Assembly (NCBI GenBank): GCA_008711295.1
Contig: VUYV01000179.1
Span: forward strand, 975,181-1,039,180
DNA from: Anarhynchus alexandrinus
Taxonomy: Eukaryota > Chordata > Aves > Charadriiformes > Charadriidae
Direction: 5' to 3'
DNA length: 64,000 nt
Made by a program: the position numbers and the translations under genes. Positions 37,801 to 50,820 of the stretch are shown piece after piece (positions within the stretch are counted from its first letter, which is position 1; each line of letters starts with the position of its first letter). The notes under the pieces are model-generated. The model was given only the letters and a program-made list of their open reading frames with translations, searched no databases and was not told the origin of the DNA.

Positions 37801-39203
37801 GGTTTGGGAACTTCACTAAACTTCACTGCACAGAAGACCATTGAAGCAAGAAGGAAAACCCCCAAAATGATATATTTGATTGGCAATTATTTTCTATCCC
37901 CCAGCTGGTTCTAGCAGTTATTTCAAAATGTCAGGGAATTCATTGCATTTTGATGAAGGCACTTGTTATTTCTTAGTTGTGAATAAGGCAGTCCAGGGCA
38001 CAAAGTTCAAAATATAGCATTCACAGAAGGCAATAATTAGAACTACTCAACTACACTAAGATGCTATTGCAATTGAACAGCTCTGTCTGTTAGTAGTAGG
38101 GTCAGAAATTTAATGTTGCACCATTTGCTGTAATGGCTGTGATAACTGCTCGCTTATTTTCACACCTATAGGGGAAGGTAATTAAAGTAATATCCTTTTA
38201 TTTGTAATTAGGTGTCATTTAAACTGAATAAAAAAAATGAGAACAGTAAAGGATTAGAAAAATGAAGAAAGCATCAGATTTTATAATTAGCAGGTCAGTA
38301 CCTTCCCTAGCCTGAATTTATGTCAGAAAACAAAATTATTTAGTAAAGGTCTGAGAACCAAATGCCTCTGGACTTTATTCTTTTTTCTTCAAAATATCAA
38401 AAAGACTAGAGAAGGAATGGAATGTGATTTATATGTATTTTAAATAGAGCATTTATATTTTGCTCTTAGGAAGCAATTGCATTAAAAGGAAAGTAGAAAA
38501 ATATTACATTTTATCATTTGGTACCACTTAATATTTTGATTTCACCCCTCACCCCCTCTGGATAATAGGCAAATCCTTCAGCATACACAGAAGAAAAACA
38601 GGCTCTGAACCACAGACTCTCTTCTCTATTTGCAAGAAGTTTCCTTTAACTGTTGAATTTCATTTCATAACCTTCCTGGACCTCTGATGAGGTGAAAGCT
38701 TGCACTGAGATTAGAAAGGGAATCAGCATGATTTGACAAGCCATTTGATGTATTTGCCTGTAATAACTTTGGCATCGCAACCTTCAAGGGGACAGAAAGC
38801 TGACAGCCAAAGAGAGGAGACAAAGAATGTAGTTCTGTGACTAAAAGCCAGTCTCTAATAAAAGGCTCTGGGGTTTTTATGGGGGGAAAAAAGAAGAAAA
38901 GGTAGATTTGTTAAGGATTTTTTAAAACTTCTCTCATCCTGAAAACAAAGAACATCTAGATATATTTGTACCTAGTGATCAAGATCGAAACTTGTAGTAC
39001 TTTGAGCATGTAATAGTCAAATGTTCTGCACATGAAAATAATTGGAGTATATCAATGCACAAACCAATAGTATATATCTGGTGAAGAGGTTTTAACTTTA
39101 ATCAGATAAATCTGGGGAGTCTTAAAGAACTAAAATTGTTTCATTGCTAATGGGGCAATGTTAGGTCACCAGAAAAACCTACAAGACTGTTTCTTATTTT
39201 CCT

Positions 39204-39213
39204 CCCCCCCCCC
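39204..39213. repeat. Poly(C) tract, 10 nt
   Basis: Ten consecutive C in AT-rich DNA. Confidence 0.8.
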
Positions 39214-40967
39214 AATTTAAATTGTGAGTTTTACTGCTGCTTTGAGATTCTTGTCTTGACCATCTGAGGTACTTTCAGCTGTTTGCCTCTCAGAAAGGAC
39301 TTCTGACTGGCTCATTCTGCAAACACTGAAGATGGTAGTGCAGAAATGTGGAAATCCCCATAGAAGTCCACACATATAATGTCCAACACCTTTGTTCAGT
39401 TCCTGAAGTATTTTATTCCGCATGTAATGCTGTAACAATTGGCATAACTATTTATTTAATGAAGCATATAAAGAAAAGTGAGCAACACAGCCCAATACAA
39501 TCATTATAAAAGTCACAATAGTTCTGGATAGGATTTATTTACGCATTCTCCGCTCCATTAATTTGAAAAGAAAATGTAAGTATCAAGTCACTGAAAATCT
39601 TTCTTCTTAAATATGCAGATGTACCTTCCTGGATTTCCCAGTCTTAAGTCATGCAAGCTGTACATAAACATTAAAATATCAAAATACTGTAAACTTGTTA
39701 AGGGGCAAGATTTTCCTCAATGAAGTGCAGAAATGGAAGTACATCAACTAAATTTCTTCAATTATTTCCCATCTGCTGGGACTTAAAATTCTTTATATAA
39801 GCTTGGCTGAAGACAAATGATAATACTGGAGAGAAATTCCCAAGTAGAGTTGCTAGATGAAACATTAAGTATTCTGTTATCAAGCAACATGAACTTTATG
39901 CGCAACAAAATCCTATGAAATCAATGTGACACTTCCATAACCAGAAAAGCTTATAACTGCATATTTAAGGAATGGTCATATATTTAATTTAAATGAGTTT
40001 AACAATGCTAGAATTTTGGCAGCACCTTCACATACCAGGGCGAAAATGGGTAGTAATCTGGGGGAAAAAGAAACAACAAAACAAACCAACAAGAGAAAGA
40101 CTACTAAGATTATTTATCAATTCAACCGAAAGATTAAAAAAAAGTGTCAATGTACATACCACCTAAATTGATAGAAAATTACCACATTACTGGGTTTCAA
40201 TTATAAGTAGCAACAATTTTACCTTTGACATTATCCAAGATGTATAAGGCAATTTTTTTTACAAAAAGCCCGATTCCCTGTCTTGAAACATCTCCCAACT
40301 AAAGTCATAGGTTTCCCTAAACCTGCTTACATGGGTAAAAGTCTGGTTAGAGACAGGAGTCAAAACATTATATAAGGCAGGAGAAAGAGTTTCAGAAACT
40401 ATTAATCACATTGCTGTTTTTTCTCTTAAGTTTTTCAAACTGCAATCCCCTCCCTCAGACACAGGTACAGCTGTGTTACCAAGAAACCAGGAAACTACTT
40501 CATAAAATATTGCTAAATAATACTGTTACAAAAATCTGTTTCAGTAATAGTAAATATCAAGCTTAGGAATAGTAAATGTCAAAGCTCCTGCAGTCTTACA
40601 GCCAGCAGTAGCTTCTGCAAACATGATTTATTCCTTCTACTTAGCGTGCCCTCATTTCTTACCTGATTTTGCCTAAGGAAAGAGATTCACAAACTCTGGT
40701 ATCAACTGAAATTACTGTCAATACACACGAAAATGATTGCAAAAGTAGGGCACTGAAATGATGATGAAGTAAAAAGGTAGGACAGAACAACTCTATGAAA
40801 GACTGAGCCAAGCACAATGAGAATAAAAGAGTATATATAACCCACCAGTGTTAACCTATCTCACAAAGAAATAACATATTTGTACGTCAGCGGCAGTAGG
40901 ATTGTACAGCAATGCACTTAGAAGGAAACTATTTTGGAGATATTGGAGATATTGAAAACTCTGCTAG

Positions 40968-41072
40968 CCACGGACCTGGGAAATCTGGACTATCTGGTCA
41001 TGCTCTGAGCAGAGGCATTGGACTAGAGGCACTCCAAAGGCACTTTTCAGCCTCAATAATTTTGTGATGTCA
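40968..41072 (+). mobile_element. Old CR1 LINE tail (plus)
   Basis: This is a diverged CR1 3' end. CTCTGAGCAGAGGCATTGGACTAGAGGCACTCC matches the GAGCAGG...TTGGACTAGATGATCTCC block. It is followed by TTTTCAGCCTCAATAATTTTGTGAT in place of the usual terminal stretch. The order is conserved and the sequence strongly eroded. Confidence 0.75.
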
Positions 41073-43008
41073 GTGGTATGTATTAAATGAAGAATGAATC
41101 AAACTTATTCTATAAAGCCAACTTTGATGGTTTGGGAGTTTTTTGAGTTAATGTGGGATACACGGAGGTCCAAAATGAATTCTTTGGAACTGAGAATGTT
41201 GAAAATATATCAAGTCTAAAATTGTTGAAAACCGGATTACAGTAGATAACCTCTGTATTTATGCTGTTGAGATGACACTGTTCTACTTGGGCATTCATGG
41301 TGTATTTCTTCCCTACACATGAAAAGAAGCTACTAACACCGATTTTTCTGACGAGTCCTTGGTTTCCAAAGGTAGTCTCTGACCTTGTTGCATGGCCCTG
41401 TGTTGTCCCTCTTCTCTAAGGTTTCCCTACAGATTCTTCATTCAGAGTAGGCAGATATAAATATATTTAGAAGCAATCTTTTGTTCTCTCGTGACATTTC
41501 TGTCATAGAAGTGCTCACATAGGTTTTTACCCTTGCATTGTCAAAATTTTGAAGGAAATTAAAATGAAATATTAGATGATTTTGAGCTCTGCTTATCTTT
41601 CTTCCTAAGACATTTAATGAATTAATGAAAAAATTCAAAGCAAACCACCAGGAATGTATATATTTTAGTAGATCATAGAAAAAGAAGAAAAACATTCTTT
41701 GTAACAATTATTCATCCTTACTCAATAAATGGTGTCAGTAACATTCATCCTTCATTAAAAATGATTCATCTCCCTTGGCCTTTATTCACTGCTTAATGTT
41801 TCTAATGAACTTAATGTAGCAAGTGATGTAATCAGACAAAAGCATGGTAAGTGCTCTTTCTGCCACTATAGGCACAATCATAGTTAATTAAGAACTTGGT
41901 GTTAACTGAAGGTATTAGTTAACTATTACAAACCCAATATATTGTCTACCTTAGAGAAGCAGTTTCCTCATTAACAAACAAGAGCTAGGATCTAATTGTT
42001 GCCTCTTTAATCTGCTAGCTCTGTTACTATCTCATTAAATGTGCCTCACAGAACAAAATGATTTGTTTGATACTATTGGAAAGGTTTAACAAAAACATAA
42101 TAAGTTTTGGAGGCTTTATCATGGATCTATTTATAAATAAATAGGTATAACTACCCGTTAATTACAGCATACCCGAAAACAGTAAGTAAAATTACTTTCC
42201 AACGAGTGAAGCATGGATAACATTTTCAATCTGGAACCAGTATTCACTAGTGAATTGCACATTTTCCTCTGCAGACAGTTGTTAAAACAGCTCAGTGATT
42301 GAAGAAGAACATCTAGCATCTACTAATTTTGTTTTCTACTTCTACATACATTTTAGAGTAATATTTCACTACAACTTCAATGTGTATACGTTGACAACAT
42401 TCCTTTCTTCTCTATGCATTACGCTATCAAATGAAATAAAAGTATAACTAATTTTGTGTTCTTTGTGGTTTGTGTGCTTGTGTTCTTTTCTTGGGTTTGT
42501 GGGTTTCTTTTGTTTTGGTTTGGTTTGTGGTTTTTTTGTTTGTTTGTTTAATTTTGCAAGAAGTCAATCAAAATTCTGGATCTTTCAGTTCATGGATGTC
42601 CTTTCCATAATTTCATAGATCAGCACCCCTGTGATTACCAGGGGTACAGGATATCTATTAGAAGTCACATGTCTGTCTGCCTATTTTGAAATGGGCACTA
42701 CAATCTCTCAAGATTTACCATAGCCAGAAAAAAGATATTGCCTGTTATTAAACAAGCATGGTAAGGCATTCAGATGTGTACCGTGCTCTCATCATATGAG
42801 CCTGAATATCAGATGGTATCCAAGAAAAAAAATCCTATATCACCGCTAGTGGATCCTTCAACAATGTCGACTTTGGGATTCAGCAAGCCAGAGTTTGCAG
42901 CTTTGTTTACATCCTACAGTTTGGCAACAGAGATAACAGAGAGATGTAAATTAATCCCATATTGGGTTTTGGCCAATTTTCAATGAGTAAATTGTGCAAG
43001 ATAATGCC

Positions 43009-43030
43009 GGGGGGGAGGGGGTAGGGAGGG
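43009..43030 (+). other. G-quadruplex motif
   Basis: Four G-runs of 7, 5, 3 and 3, separated by loops of 1, 2 and 1 bases, meet the canonical G3+N1-7 rule on the plus strand. Short loops predict high stability. No promoter or gene is visible beside it. Confidence 0.8.
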
Positions 43031-45424
43031 AGAAAGCTGAACGCTTGTATGCTATAAACGTATGCAATTTTGTCTGAACAACAATACTTAAAAAAATAAG
43101 TCTCAAAGCTATCAGCATTTTTTCAGATGCACTGACTTTTCACTGGAGAATGTCAACAGGTCTGAAATGCAAATGCCATAAAATATTATTTTGTTTTTGT
43201 CTAACACTCTGTAATGAGTAGTTTCATCCATTACTGCAGTCTTGTAAAAGTGATTCAGATAGTTCATATTTAATGGAAATGCTTATGAGCAGTTTCCTTT
43301 TTTTTTTTTTAAATTAAGTATAGATAAGCTTGTTTTCCTTTTCACCTTCAAGAGATAATTATTCCTATGTAAAGGAAAATACTTCACATTCTTAACTAAG
43401 TCTGGTAAAAATCATGAAAAATGTATATTTACTTGCAAAAGCAATCTTTTGTTTCCAGTTTATGTTCATATAGTCACTGCCATAAAGACAGAATTCAAGC
43501 TATTTGTACGACAAAAAGAAACAAGACAGCCCTCAGCAAGATGTAAAATTCAAGAAAATCTTCAACTGTAATAAAAGATGTCAAAGGTTGACCAAAGATC
43601 ATAGCAGCATTTACTTTAATTACTTATAATACATCCATCTTATCACTACGATGCATGCACTACTACTACATAGGGTGCAATAAACTGCAGATTCATCAAG
43701 ATGAAATGGCTGTGTGTAGTTGTATGTAAATCAGTTATGAAAAGTGAAATTTTTGCCTTGCTCGGTACCATGAAAGTTTGATATTGACTTAAAAGAGATC
43801 AGTATTCTCTCTCCCCACATCAAACCTTCCAGGAACCTGAAGAGTGTTTTCTGCTATCTTTTGGCAATCACCTTAATTATCTATATTCAATACCTGCAGA
43901 TGGCTCAACTGAAGGCAAATTCCTTTTCTTTTGCCCCTTTATCTTTTTGGAGTGCTGTATTCTGTAACAGGGTGGTACTTGTTTATCCTGCTTGCTGGCT
44001 TTTCCAAATATCAGAAAGCTTCCCTCTCTCCCCTCCAAGAAAGATTTTTATATTCTCATTCAATACATTATTCCACACTGAATATGTGAAAAAAAAAAAC
44101 CATCCTCATCATATGTATTTATGTAGATGCCCCTGTGACACCAACAAGAAACTAGAGCACAAATACTGATTAAACCTGAAGAATTTCTGGGGTAGTTATG
44201 CGGATATCTGACAGTGGAAATTTTACAAAGGAATTCCATGACATCAAACTGGCAATTTTAACAAAACAGCAACAACAGCAAAACAGATACACCAAATAAG
44301 ATTGTGTATTCATTGTCCCATTCCTGTGCCCTCTACATGTACAATTTCCTTTTTATAGAAGAAAGAGCAAGTAGATTCACACACTAAGATACTAGAAAAA
44401 TTAGGTGTTCAAAATTTTTGCAAGATTTAAGCCCTTAATTTTGCATTAGCCATTAAAAAATAATTTTAAAAATCCCACCAAAAAAAAACAAAACAATAAC
44501 GACAACAACAAAAAGAGAGTGCCTTGAATCATTGAAGGTAAGAGATGGTATTAGATAAGCAAAGTCTGTTCATTCAGATTTTGACAAGTACTACTTATAA
44601 AATCAGTCGTCTTCTCCAAAAATCTCTTTCCTAATACAGATTAGTGGGCCTTATGCAGGTTTTTGTGACATCGTCCCTACTGAGAGTGCATTATTTTCAT
44701 ACTTTCGGTAGGATTGCCTATATCTTGAGTTAAAGTGATCTAAACTGTTGCTAATCTACACATGCAAGCACTAACGGACCGTGATGGCCTGTAATAAAAT
44801 TAGGAATAAATAGATCCCATCTATACTAAACTAAAAACTGTTCCCAAATACAATGCACCATTAAAAACCACACAATGTTGTAAATTTATATCGCAAATAG
44901 AATACCTATATGTATTCTTAACAAATGTATATTTTCTTTCAATTAGCTCCTGTTATTCAGATTAGGTGACACTTTTCGTCCACTGCGTTTGTCTTCCTTA
45001 CCACCCACTTTCCGCATGATACATTTTGTGATTCTTCATATCTTAACTATTACAAGAGAAATTTGGTCAAGTTAATATGACTTTTTCATACTATATCTAT
45101 GATTTGTGTTATTGCTAAGCATAGTCCCTATTTGGTAAAAAGCTGCAGAGACTCTGACACTGCACTGCTGGTGAAAGCCAGTATTAAACAGGCCAGTTAC
45201 GACTGTTATGGCTTGAACCAGTAGAAAGGCTTACATATATTATTTATAATAAAAACAAAACTTGAAAAAACTACAATGTTTTCACAGACATTTTTCTGGC
45301 ATGCTTAGTATTATCAAGTTACTTATAAATTATTAAGAAAATTATAAATCACACAGCATATTAATAATAAAGTTCTATCACATGGCTGTGACTTAATAAA
45401 ATTGACATTCCTTAAAACTGACTT

Positions 45425-45510
45425 GCAATTTGGCAATTTGGCAATTTTACTACAAAATGGGCCAGGGTCATATTTTACACAGAATTCTCGCTTGAGTTTC
45501 TCGCTTGAGT
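45425..45510. repeat. Two short tandem duplications
   Basis: GCAATTTG is repeated three times at 45425-45448 (last unit GCAATTTT). Then TTCTCGCTTGAGT is duplicated exactly at 45485-45497 and 45498-45510. Two independent duplications lie within 90 bp. Confidence 0.85.
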
Positions 45511-46146
45511 AACACATTCTTTCAAGTCAAGATTTTTGGTATGTTGTTAAAAATGCCCTAACATTTAACTCTAAAAAGCAGCCTTTAAATGTCTTCCTGC
45601 TATTGTTATAACATTTTTTAAAAGCTGGAATAAAAATCCACCTTCTGCAAGACAGATTGAAAATTCTGATACCAAAAATATTTCAGTCGTTAAGTTCCAA
45701 TTTTCAGCCTTTTCTCTGACTTTTAGCCTCTCAATTCCCCACTAATGTGTGTATCTTTATTAGAAAACTGTTTTTAGGAGTAAGCGTTCTGTTACGGTTC
45801 GAACAACTCTATGGAAACAGCATTGACAAAAATTAGCACCTTAATGAGCAAACAGTTTTCTTTCTGAAAAAGAGTCAAAAGATAAGTATTTACAGCACTG
45901 TAATCAAAATATGGATGAAAATAAGAGGACTTGCTATCTCTGTGAAGAAAATAATTAATTTCCTGCTTTGAACAGATAACATTTCATACCATGGTTGTGC
46001 TTTGTTACGGACTCCAACATTTAAGGCAACATGTTATAACTGATTTAATGACCGGATAGAACTACGAGCTCAGATATAGCAAACGCCTATGTCAGTGTCT
46101 TGCCAATCTCCTGCCTGTCCATAATTATTTATTTGAGTAGTTAATA

Positions 46147-46299
46147 GAGGCCCCATCCCTGGAGGTGTTCAAGGCCAGGCTGGACGTGGCCTTGGGCAAC
46201 CTGGCCTAGTGGGAGGTGTCCCTGCCTATAGCAGGGGGGTTGGAACTCGATCTTCAAGGTCCTTTCCAAACTAAACCATTCTATGATTCTATGATTCTT
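46147..46299 (+). mobile_element. CR1 LINE, 3' end fragment (plus)
   Basis: A well-preserved CR1 tail. It runs through GGCCCCATCCCTGGAGG, the GGGCAACCTGGCC block, a TATAGCAGGGGGGTTGG block and a terminal CATTCTATGATTCTATGATTCT. It is one of the younger copies, comparable with 990-1226. Confidence 0.93.
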
Positions 46300-48711
46300 T
46301 TGTTCAGGGTAGTTCCTGTGTCACATCTGAAGTACCCATGGAAAGAAACAGAGGACAGGAGGCAAAATTAAATATCAATAGTGCATGAGTACTGCTGAAG
46401 ATAAGACACTTAAGGGATTAGGTTCAAGTTTCAGACTTGAGAATTCATCTGAGGAGAAGACTTCTTGTTAGAACAGGAGGGCTGAAGCAACAGATAAAAG
46501 TAGTCCCATTGCACAGTGTCAGGGACTTGACTCTCAGTATTATGACAGGTTATTCTAGTTTGCAATACCCCAAGAAAGCTAAAAAAAAAAAAAAATAATT
46601 TAAATACAATGCAGGAGAAGGAAAATAAGAAATAACTATTAAGATAAAATAGGAAAAAAAAAGTATATTACAAATTAACTTTCAAATCCACACAAGTGAA
46701 TATTCTTTCAATAAACTCATAATTTAAAGACCATCAACTGCAGCACTGGTCAAAATAAGTCTGTCAAATGTATATGAAAATACACAAACATACTTGGTTG
46801 AATAGAATAAATAGAAAAACAACACATGTGCACATCTAAGGATTCTCACCTGCAAATACCCACAAAAAGATATAGCTCCACCCCTTTGGAAATACCTTAG
46901 ATTCCCGCTGATTAAAGCAATTTTGATTCACATTCACAATTAACTCTAATTAGCTGTGTGGCTATTGCAGTCTATACAACATTTTCTATTATGTCAAGTG
47001 AGTTATAATATGACGGCTTATTTTGCGTAGTCATAGCACTTCTTATCACCATGAAACATAATGTAAATCTGTTGTAAGGAATGACACCAGTCAGCTGATA
47101 GATGCACTACTGCAGTTGTTCAGTCAGTTGGGTTTGGAATTTTTTAATTTTGGGTTTTTTTTTAAGAATCAGGCAGGAATTGAAATAAAAAAATGAGAAA
47201 AAAGTAAAACAATACTTGGGACGTTTTAGATTAATTCAATAAACTCTCAGAACAAAATAAATCAAATTCTTGTAGTGCAACAGAGTGTGATTTATAAAGA
47301 CAAAACCTCAAGCATCTGAAAATTTGACCAAATTTCCATGGAAGGACAAACTCTCTTGTATGACAGAACATCTCCTATATATTAGCTCTACATGCCTATA
47401 TATTTTCCCTTCCTCTCTACTTAGATCACCAGTGATCATATAATATTCCTCCCTCATGTTCTTAATCACCACGTTCTGTTTCTCTTGTTGCTAATTGTAG
47501 AGATTTGCAAGCTTGGTTTCTAGGTCAGATTTTTTGTTGGACTTGAGAAGAAAAACTTCCTTAATCTTGACTTCAACAGTTTAAGATTTAACAGGAAGTT
47601 ATTCTGTGCAACTTTCCACATATTTAAAAGATAAAGAACACAAGTATTTATAATTAAGGCTATAAAATTAAATCACAGATGTTCTTCCATAACAATGTTG
47701 TAGTTTGTGTCTCTTATTAAAAAATTAAATAAATAAAGGCTTTCAAGTAAGCGTTGAGCTATTGTTCTTATTGTGTAATAAGAGTTTTCAGCCTTCTCCC
47801 ATGTTCCACAAACCTTTGAATTTCCCTCCCTTTTCATCTACTACACTGTCTTCCTCTTTTTTCAATATCCTCTCTAATCTCAACTGTTTTGCTGTTTAAG
47901 CGGGGCTTTACCAGATGTGATGTTTGTTTCTTATTAAATAACTATGGAATAATTAACTTGTGTATATCTTAATAAAAAATATCTCTGCCTGTCTGATCAT
48001 TGGCATTTAAAGCCATGACACAGTTGTTTATTGACTTGCAGGATTCAGTGAATATTTTCACTAAATACAATTTACATGAACTATCAGACTTTTAAAAATA
48101 GAATTGAGGCAGTGAAACTAGCATTTTATATCTCGTGCTCTGAAATGTTTTGCTATACTTCGTTTTTTCTTCATTTTTTACTTCATTTTAGAGTTTTTGC
48201 AGTGTTCCCCTTGAAAATATGCGCAAACCAGCATAAAATAAAATCTATCAATTTTTCACTAGTAAATTACAAAATAAAATCTCAGAATCTTTCTGTTGTT
48301 GACTCCTAACCAAGACATATCAGCTACAGAATCTACCAACAAGTTAAACCTATCATCTAAAAAGTTCAGAAGAAAGCCTAAAAAATGTGTATACAATGTT
48401 TTGAAGATGGAAAAAGATTAAGCAATGAATAATTGTGAATAAGTAGCAAAATGGGCAATGAATTACACACCTACTTTATGCTTAGAGTTGGTCATTCAAT
48501 CTACAGTGTCAGCTTTATTTTTTAGTAACTGCTGCTGGTTACAGTGACACAATAAAAAAGTGTAAAGAAATGGGACTTTCACTTAATTTGATTTTCACAG
48601 GAACATGCAAATGTTTGATTATTTATTTCTTTTATCTATGGCTAGCAGTGGGAAATCCTTATCAGTATACAACTGTGACTAAATTACATTGTGTGTTTGC
48701 CTTTTCCACAG

Positions 48712-48813
48712 CATTCAATGTCAGAGAAGTCCAAAGGCATTTTATTACTGATTGTATAAGGTCAAGGTTTCACCTACAAGCTCAATTCTAAAAAAAAACT
48801 TGAGGTTAAGATG
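48712..48813 (+). other. Candidate noncoding exon (plus)
   Basis: A strong acceptor (GTTTGCCTTTTCCACAG) precedes a 102-bp interval that ends in ATG followed by the consensus donor GTAAGTAAT. All three frames contain stops, so if used it would be an untranslated or long-noncoding-RNA exon, or a terminal coding exon with alternative splicing. There is no independent evidence of transcription. Confidence 0.2.
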
Positions 48814-49018
48814 GTAAGTAATACACAAGGCATTTTTCAGAGTTATAGAATTAAAATATTAATTCAAAATAAATATATATTTATAGTAGAAATCAGAGAT
48901 TTTTTTGGGGGACAGGAGTCATGCAAATGACATTTTCCTTAGATTTTTTTCAAACTTTTTTCAATCTAAGGGTATGCCAGGAGCAGAGTTGTAAACCTCT
49001 AACCAGGTCCATTAGAAT

Positions 49019-49041
49019 ACGGTATAGTAAAAATATACCGT
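49019..49041. repeat. Short perfect inverted repeat
   Basis: ACGGTATA and TATACCGT flank a 7-base loop. No terminator or RNA gene context is visible, so it is recorded only as a structure. Confidence 0.6.
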
Positions 49042-50635
49042 GTATACACACACTTTAAAACAATATCAATACCAATCAATATCAATAAAAATTGGATGCA
49101 AACGAGGAAGAAATGTAAGATTTATCAGGGAAATGGTATAAATCTTCATTAACCTGCCTTCATGCAATCTGCAAGTTTGAAACTCTTCAGGTGATTATAG
49201 AGGACCATCAGGATTAGATACCACCGAATATTCTACTTTCCATGGATTTATATAATCCTTCTTTCAAATAATTTAAACTTCTGCCTTCAAAACATCTAAA
49301 GGCAAAGAATTCTACAAATATGACATGCAAAATAATTTTCTAGCGTCTTGTTTGCTTTAGATCTGATTTCTTAAACATTTCTCTATTTCTTTATGGTTCA
49401 ACAGAGTAAACAATCATTCCCAATTTGCTTTTGCCATACCACTCTTGATTTTATCAGATCTCCTACAGTATCTCCCTTCAATCATCCCTTCAGCAAGATG
49501 AAGAATAATTTCTCTCTCCTTTTCATAAGCTTCTCTATATTTCTAATCAACATTGCAGATCTTCGTTGAACCTTCTCTGGTCTGTTAACATATAAAGAAC
49601 TACATTTATTATTAAAAATACAGCTGTACAATGAATTTATATACTGGCAATAAGATATTTACCCCTCTGTTGTCTTTTCAGTCACCAATAACTCCTAGTA
49701 CCCTGTTTGCCTTTTGAGGTCACTGAGCAGATGTTTTCACAGAGGTATTCCCAGTGACTCCAAGTCTTCCCCCTTTTGTCTCTGCTACCCTGGCCTGAGT
49801 GATAAAAGCTGGTGTACAGTTTGGGACTGTGAATGGATATTTGGTATTTTTCTCTTAATCACATGTTGCACCTCTGCAACACTGAATTTACCACCACTGA
49901 GTTACATCCAACTCCCTTCTGTTGAGCCTCTTTGTACACCATGCTGACTGTTCTAAGCAATGCTGTACCACCTGCAAATTTCATTGCTTTATTACTTAGA
50001 CCTTTTAGAAATAATTTACATATATACGTTTAGCCTGTTAGATAGTCAGACCTGCTAGTTCTAGGTTCTGCCACCTACTCCTTCGGTCTCTTTTTAAACC
50101 TGAGGCGTATTTGCCGTCTTAGTGTCCTCCAATGTCAAATTAGGCAACAGGTAAAAAAAATCAGTTAGTAATTCAACAATTTCACAAATAGGCTCCTTTT
50201 ACACATTTCCGTGCTTATGGCTTACCTTGGTGCATTATTGCTTAGCATATTAATTTGCTCTAAAATCTCCTCAACTGACACTTCAACGTGAGACACTTTC
50301 ATCAGTTTATCCACTGCAAAGAATATTCCCCCAGGCATGGGAACCTCCCTGAGGTCCTACATAAGTAACAGTAGAAATTAGTTTAACTGTAGTCAGGACT
50401 TCTTTTATACCATAACTCATTTACTGTCTCAGAGAGATTTCCTTCTTCTGATACATTTAAAATCAACTGGCTCTCAGCAAGACATTTCTCAAATACTACC
50501 TTGGTCTATCTCTTGCTGGGCTTTTACATTCAATTTACCTTTCAGTTACCCATTTTCCTCATTAGCATCTGACTTTAAAGACTTTTTAAAGAATGTATTT
50601 TTATTTATGAGACACCTTTTGTTTGCTATGGAATC

Positions 50636-50651
50636 GTGTGTGTGTGTGTGT
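50636..50651. repeat. (GT)8 microsatellite inside the ancient LINE
   Basis: Eight GT units. It arose or inserted within the decayed element. Confidence 0.85.
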
Positions 50652-50805
50652 TCACTGAGACTGTTTCTTGGGAGTTTTCCGATTTGCACTAGCTGCTTGT
50701 CTCTCAGTATATTTAAAAGTTCTTTATACTATTTGTACAAAGGTTACCCACTTTACTCTTTTCTTAACTAACAACTGAATTTTTTTGGTATGAAAACTTT
50801 AAGTC

Positions 50806-50820
50806 GGGGGGTGGGTGGGG
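50806..50820 (+). other. G-rich tract, incomplete G-quadruplex motif
   Basis: Runs of 6, 3 and 4 G separated by single T. Only three separable G3 runs are present, so the canonical four-run rule is not met. Confidence 0.5.

Larger units (their letters stand above)
30163..40967. other. Long unique noncoding stretch
   Basis: No gene is supported. It contains simple repeats and a perfect palindrome (separate entries). An ATG frame of 156 codons at 32697-33167 has no recognisable motif. The segment at about 38.1-38.25 kb is rich in TAATTA-type words and reads like a possible regulatory block, but I cannot test conservation. Confidence 0.5.
41073..46146. other. Unique noncoding stretch
   Basis: No gene is supported. 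A cluster of homeodomain-type words (TTAATTAA, TAATTA, CTAATTG) lies at about 41.88-42.18 kb. The stretch at 42.46-42.56 kb is a T/G-only low-complexity run, and 44.47-44.52 kb is an A/C low-complexity run. Confidence 0.5.
46300..49189. other. Unique noncoding stretch
   Basis: No gene is supported. It holds one strong noncoding exon-like interval (48712-48813) and a short perfect inverted repeat (49019-49041). The segment at about 46.88-47.04 kb is unusually free of simple sequence and reads like a possible conserved element; this is untested. Confidence 0.5.
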
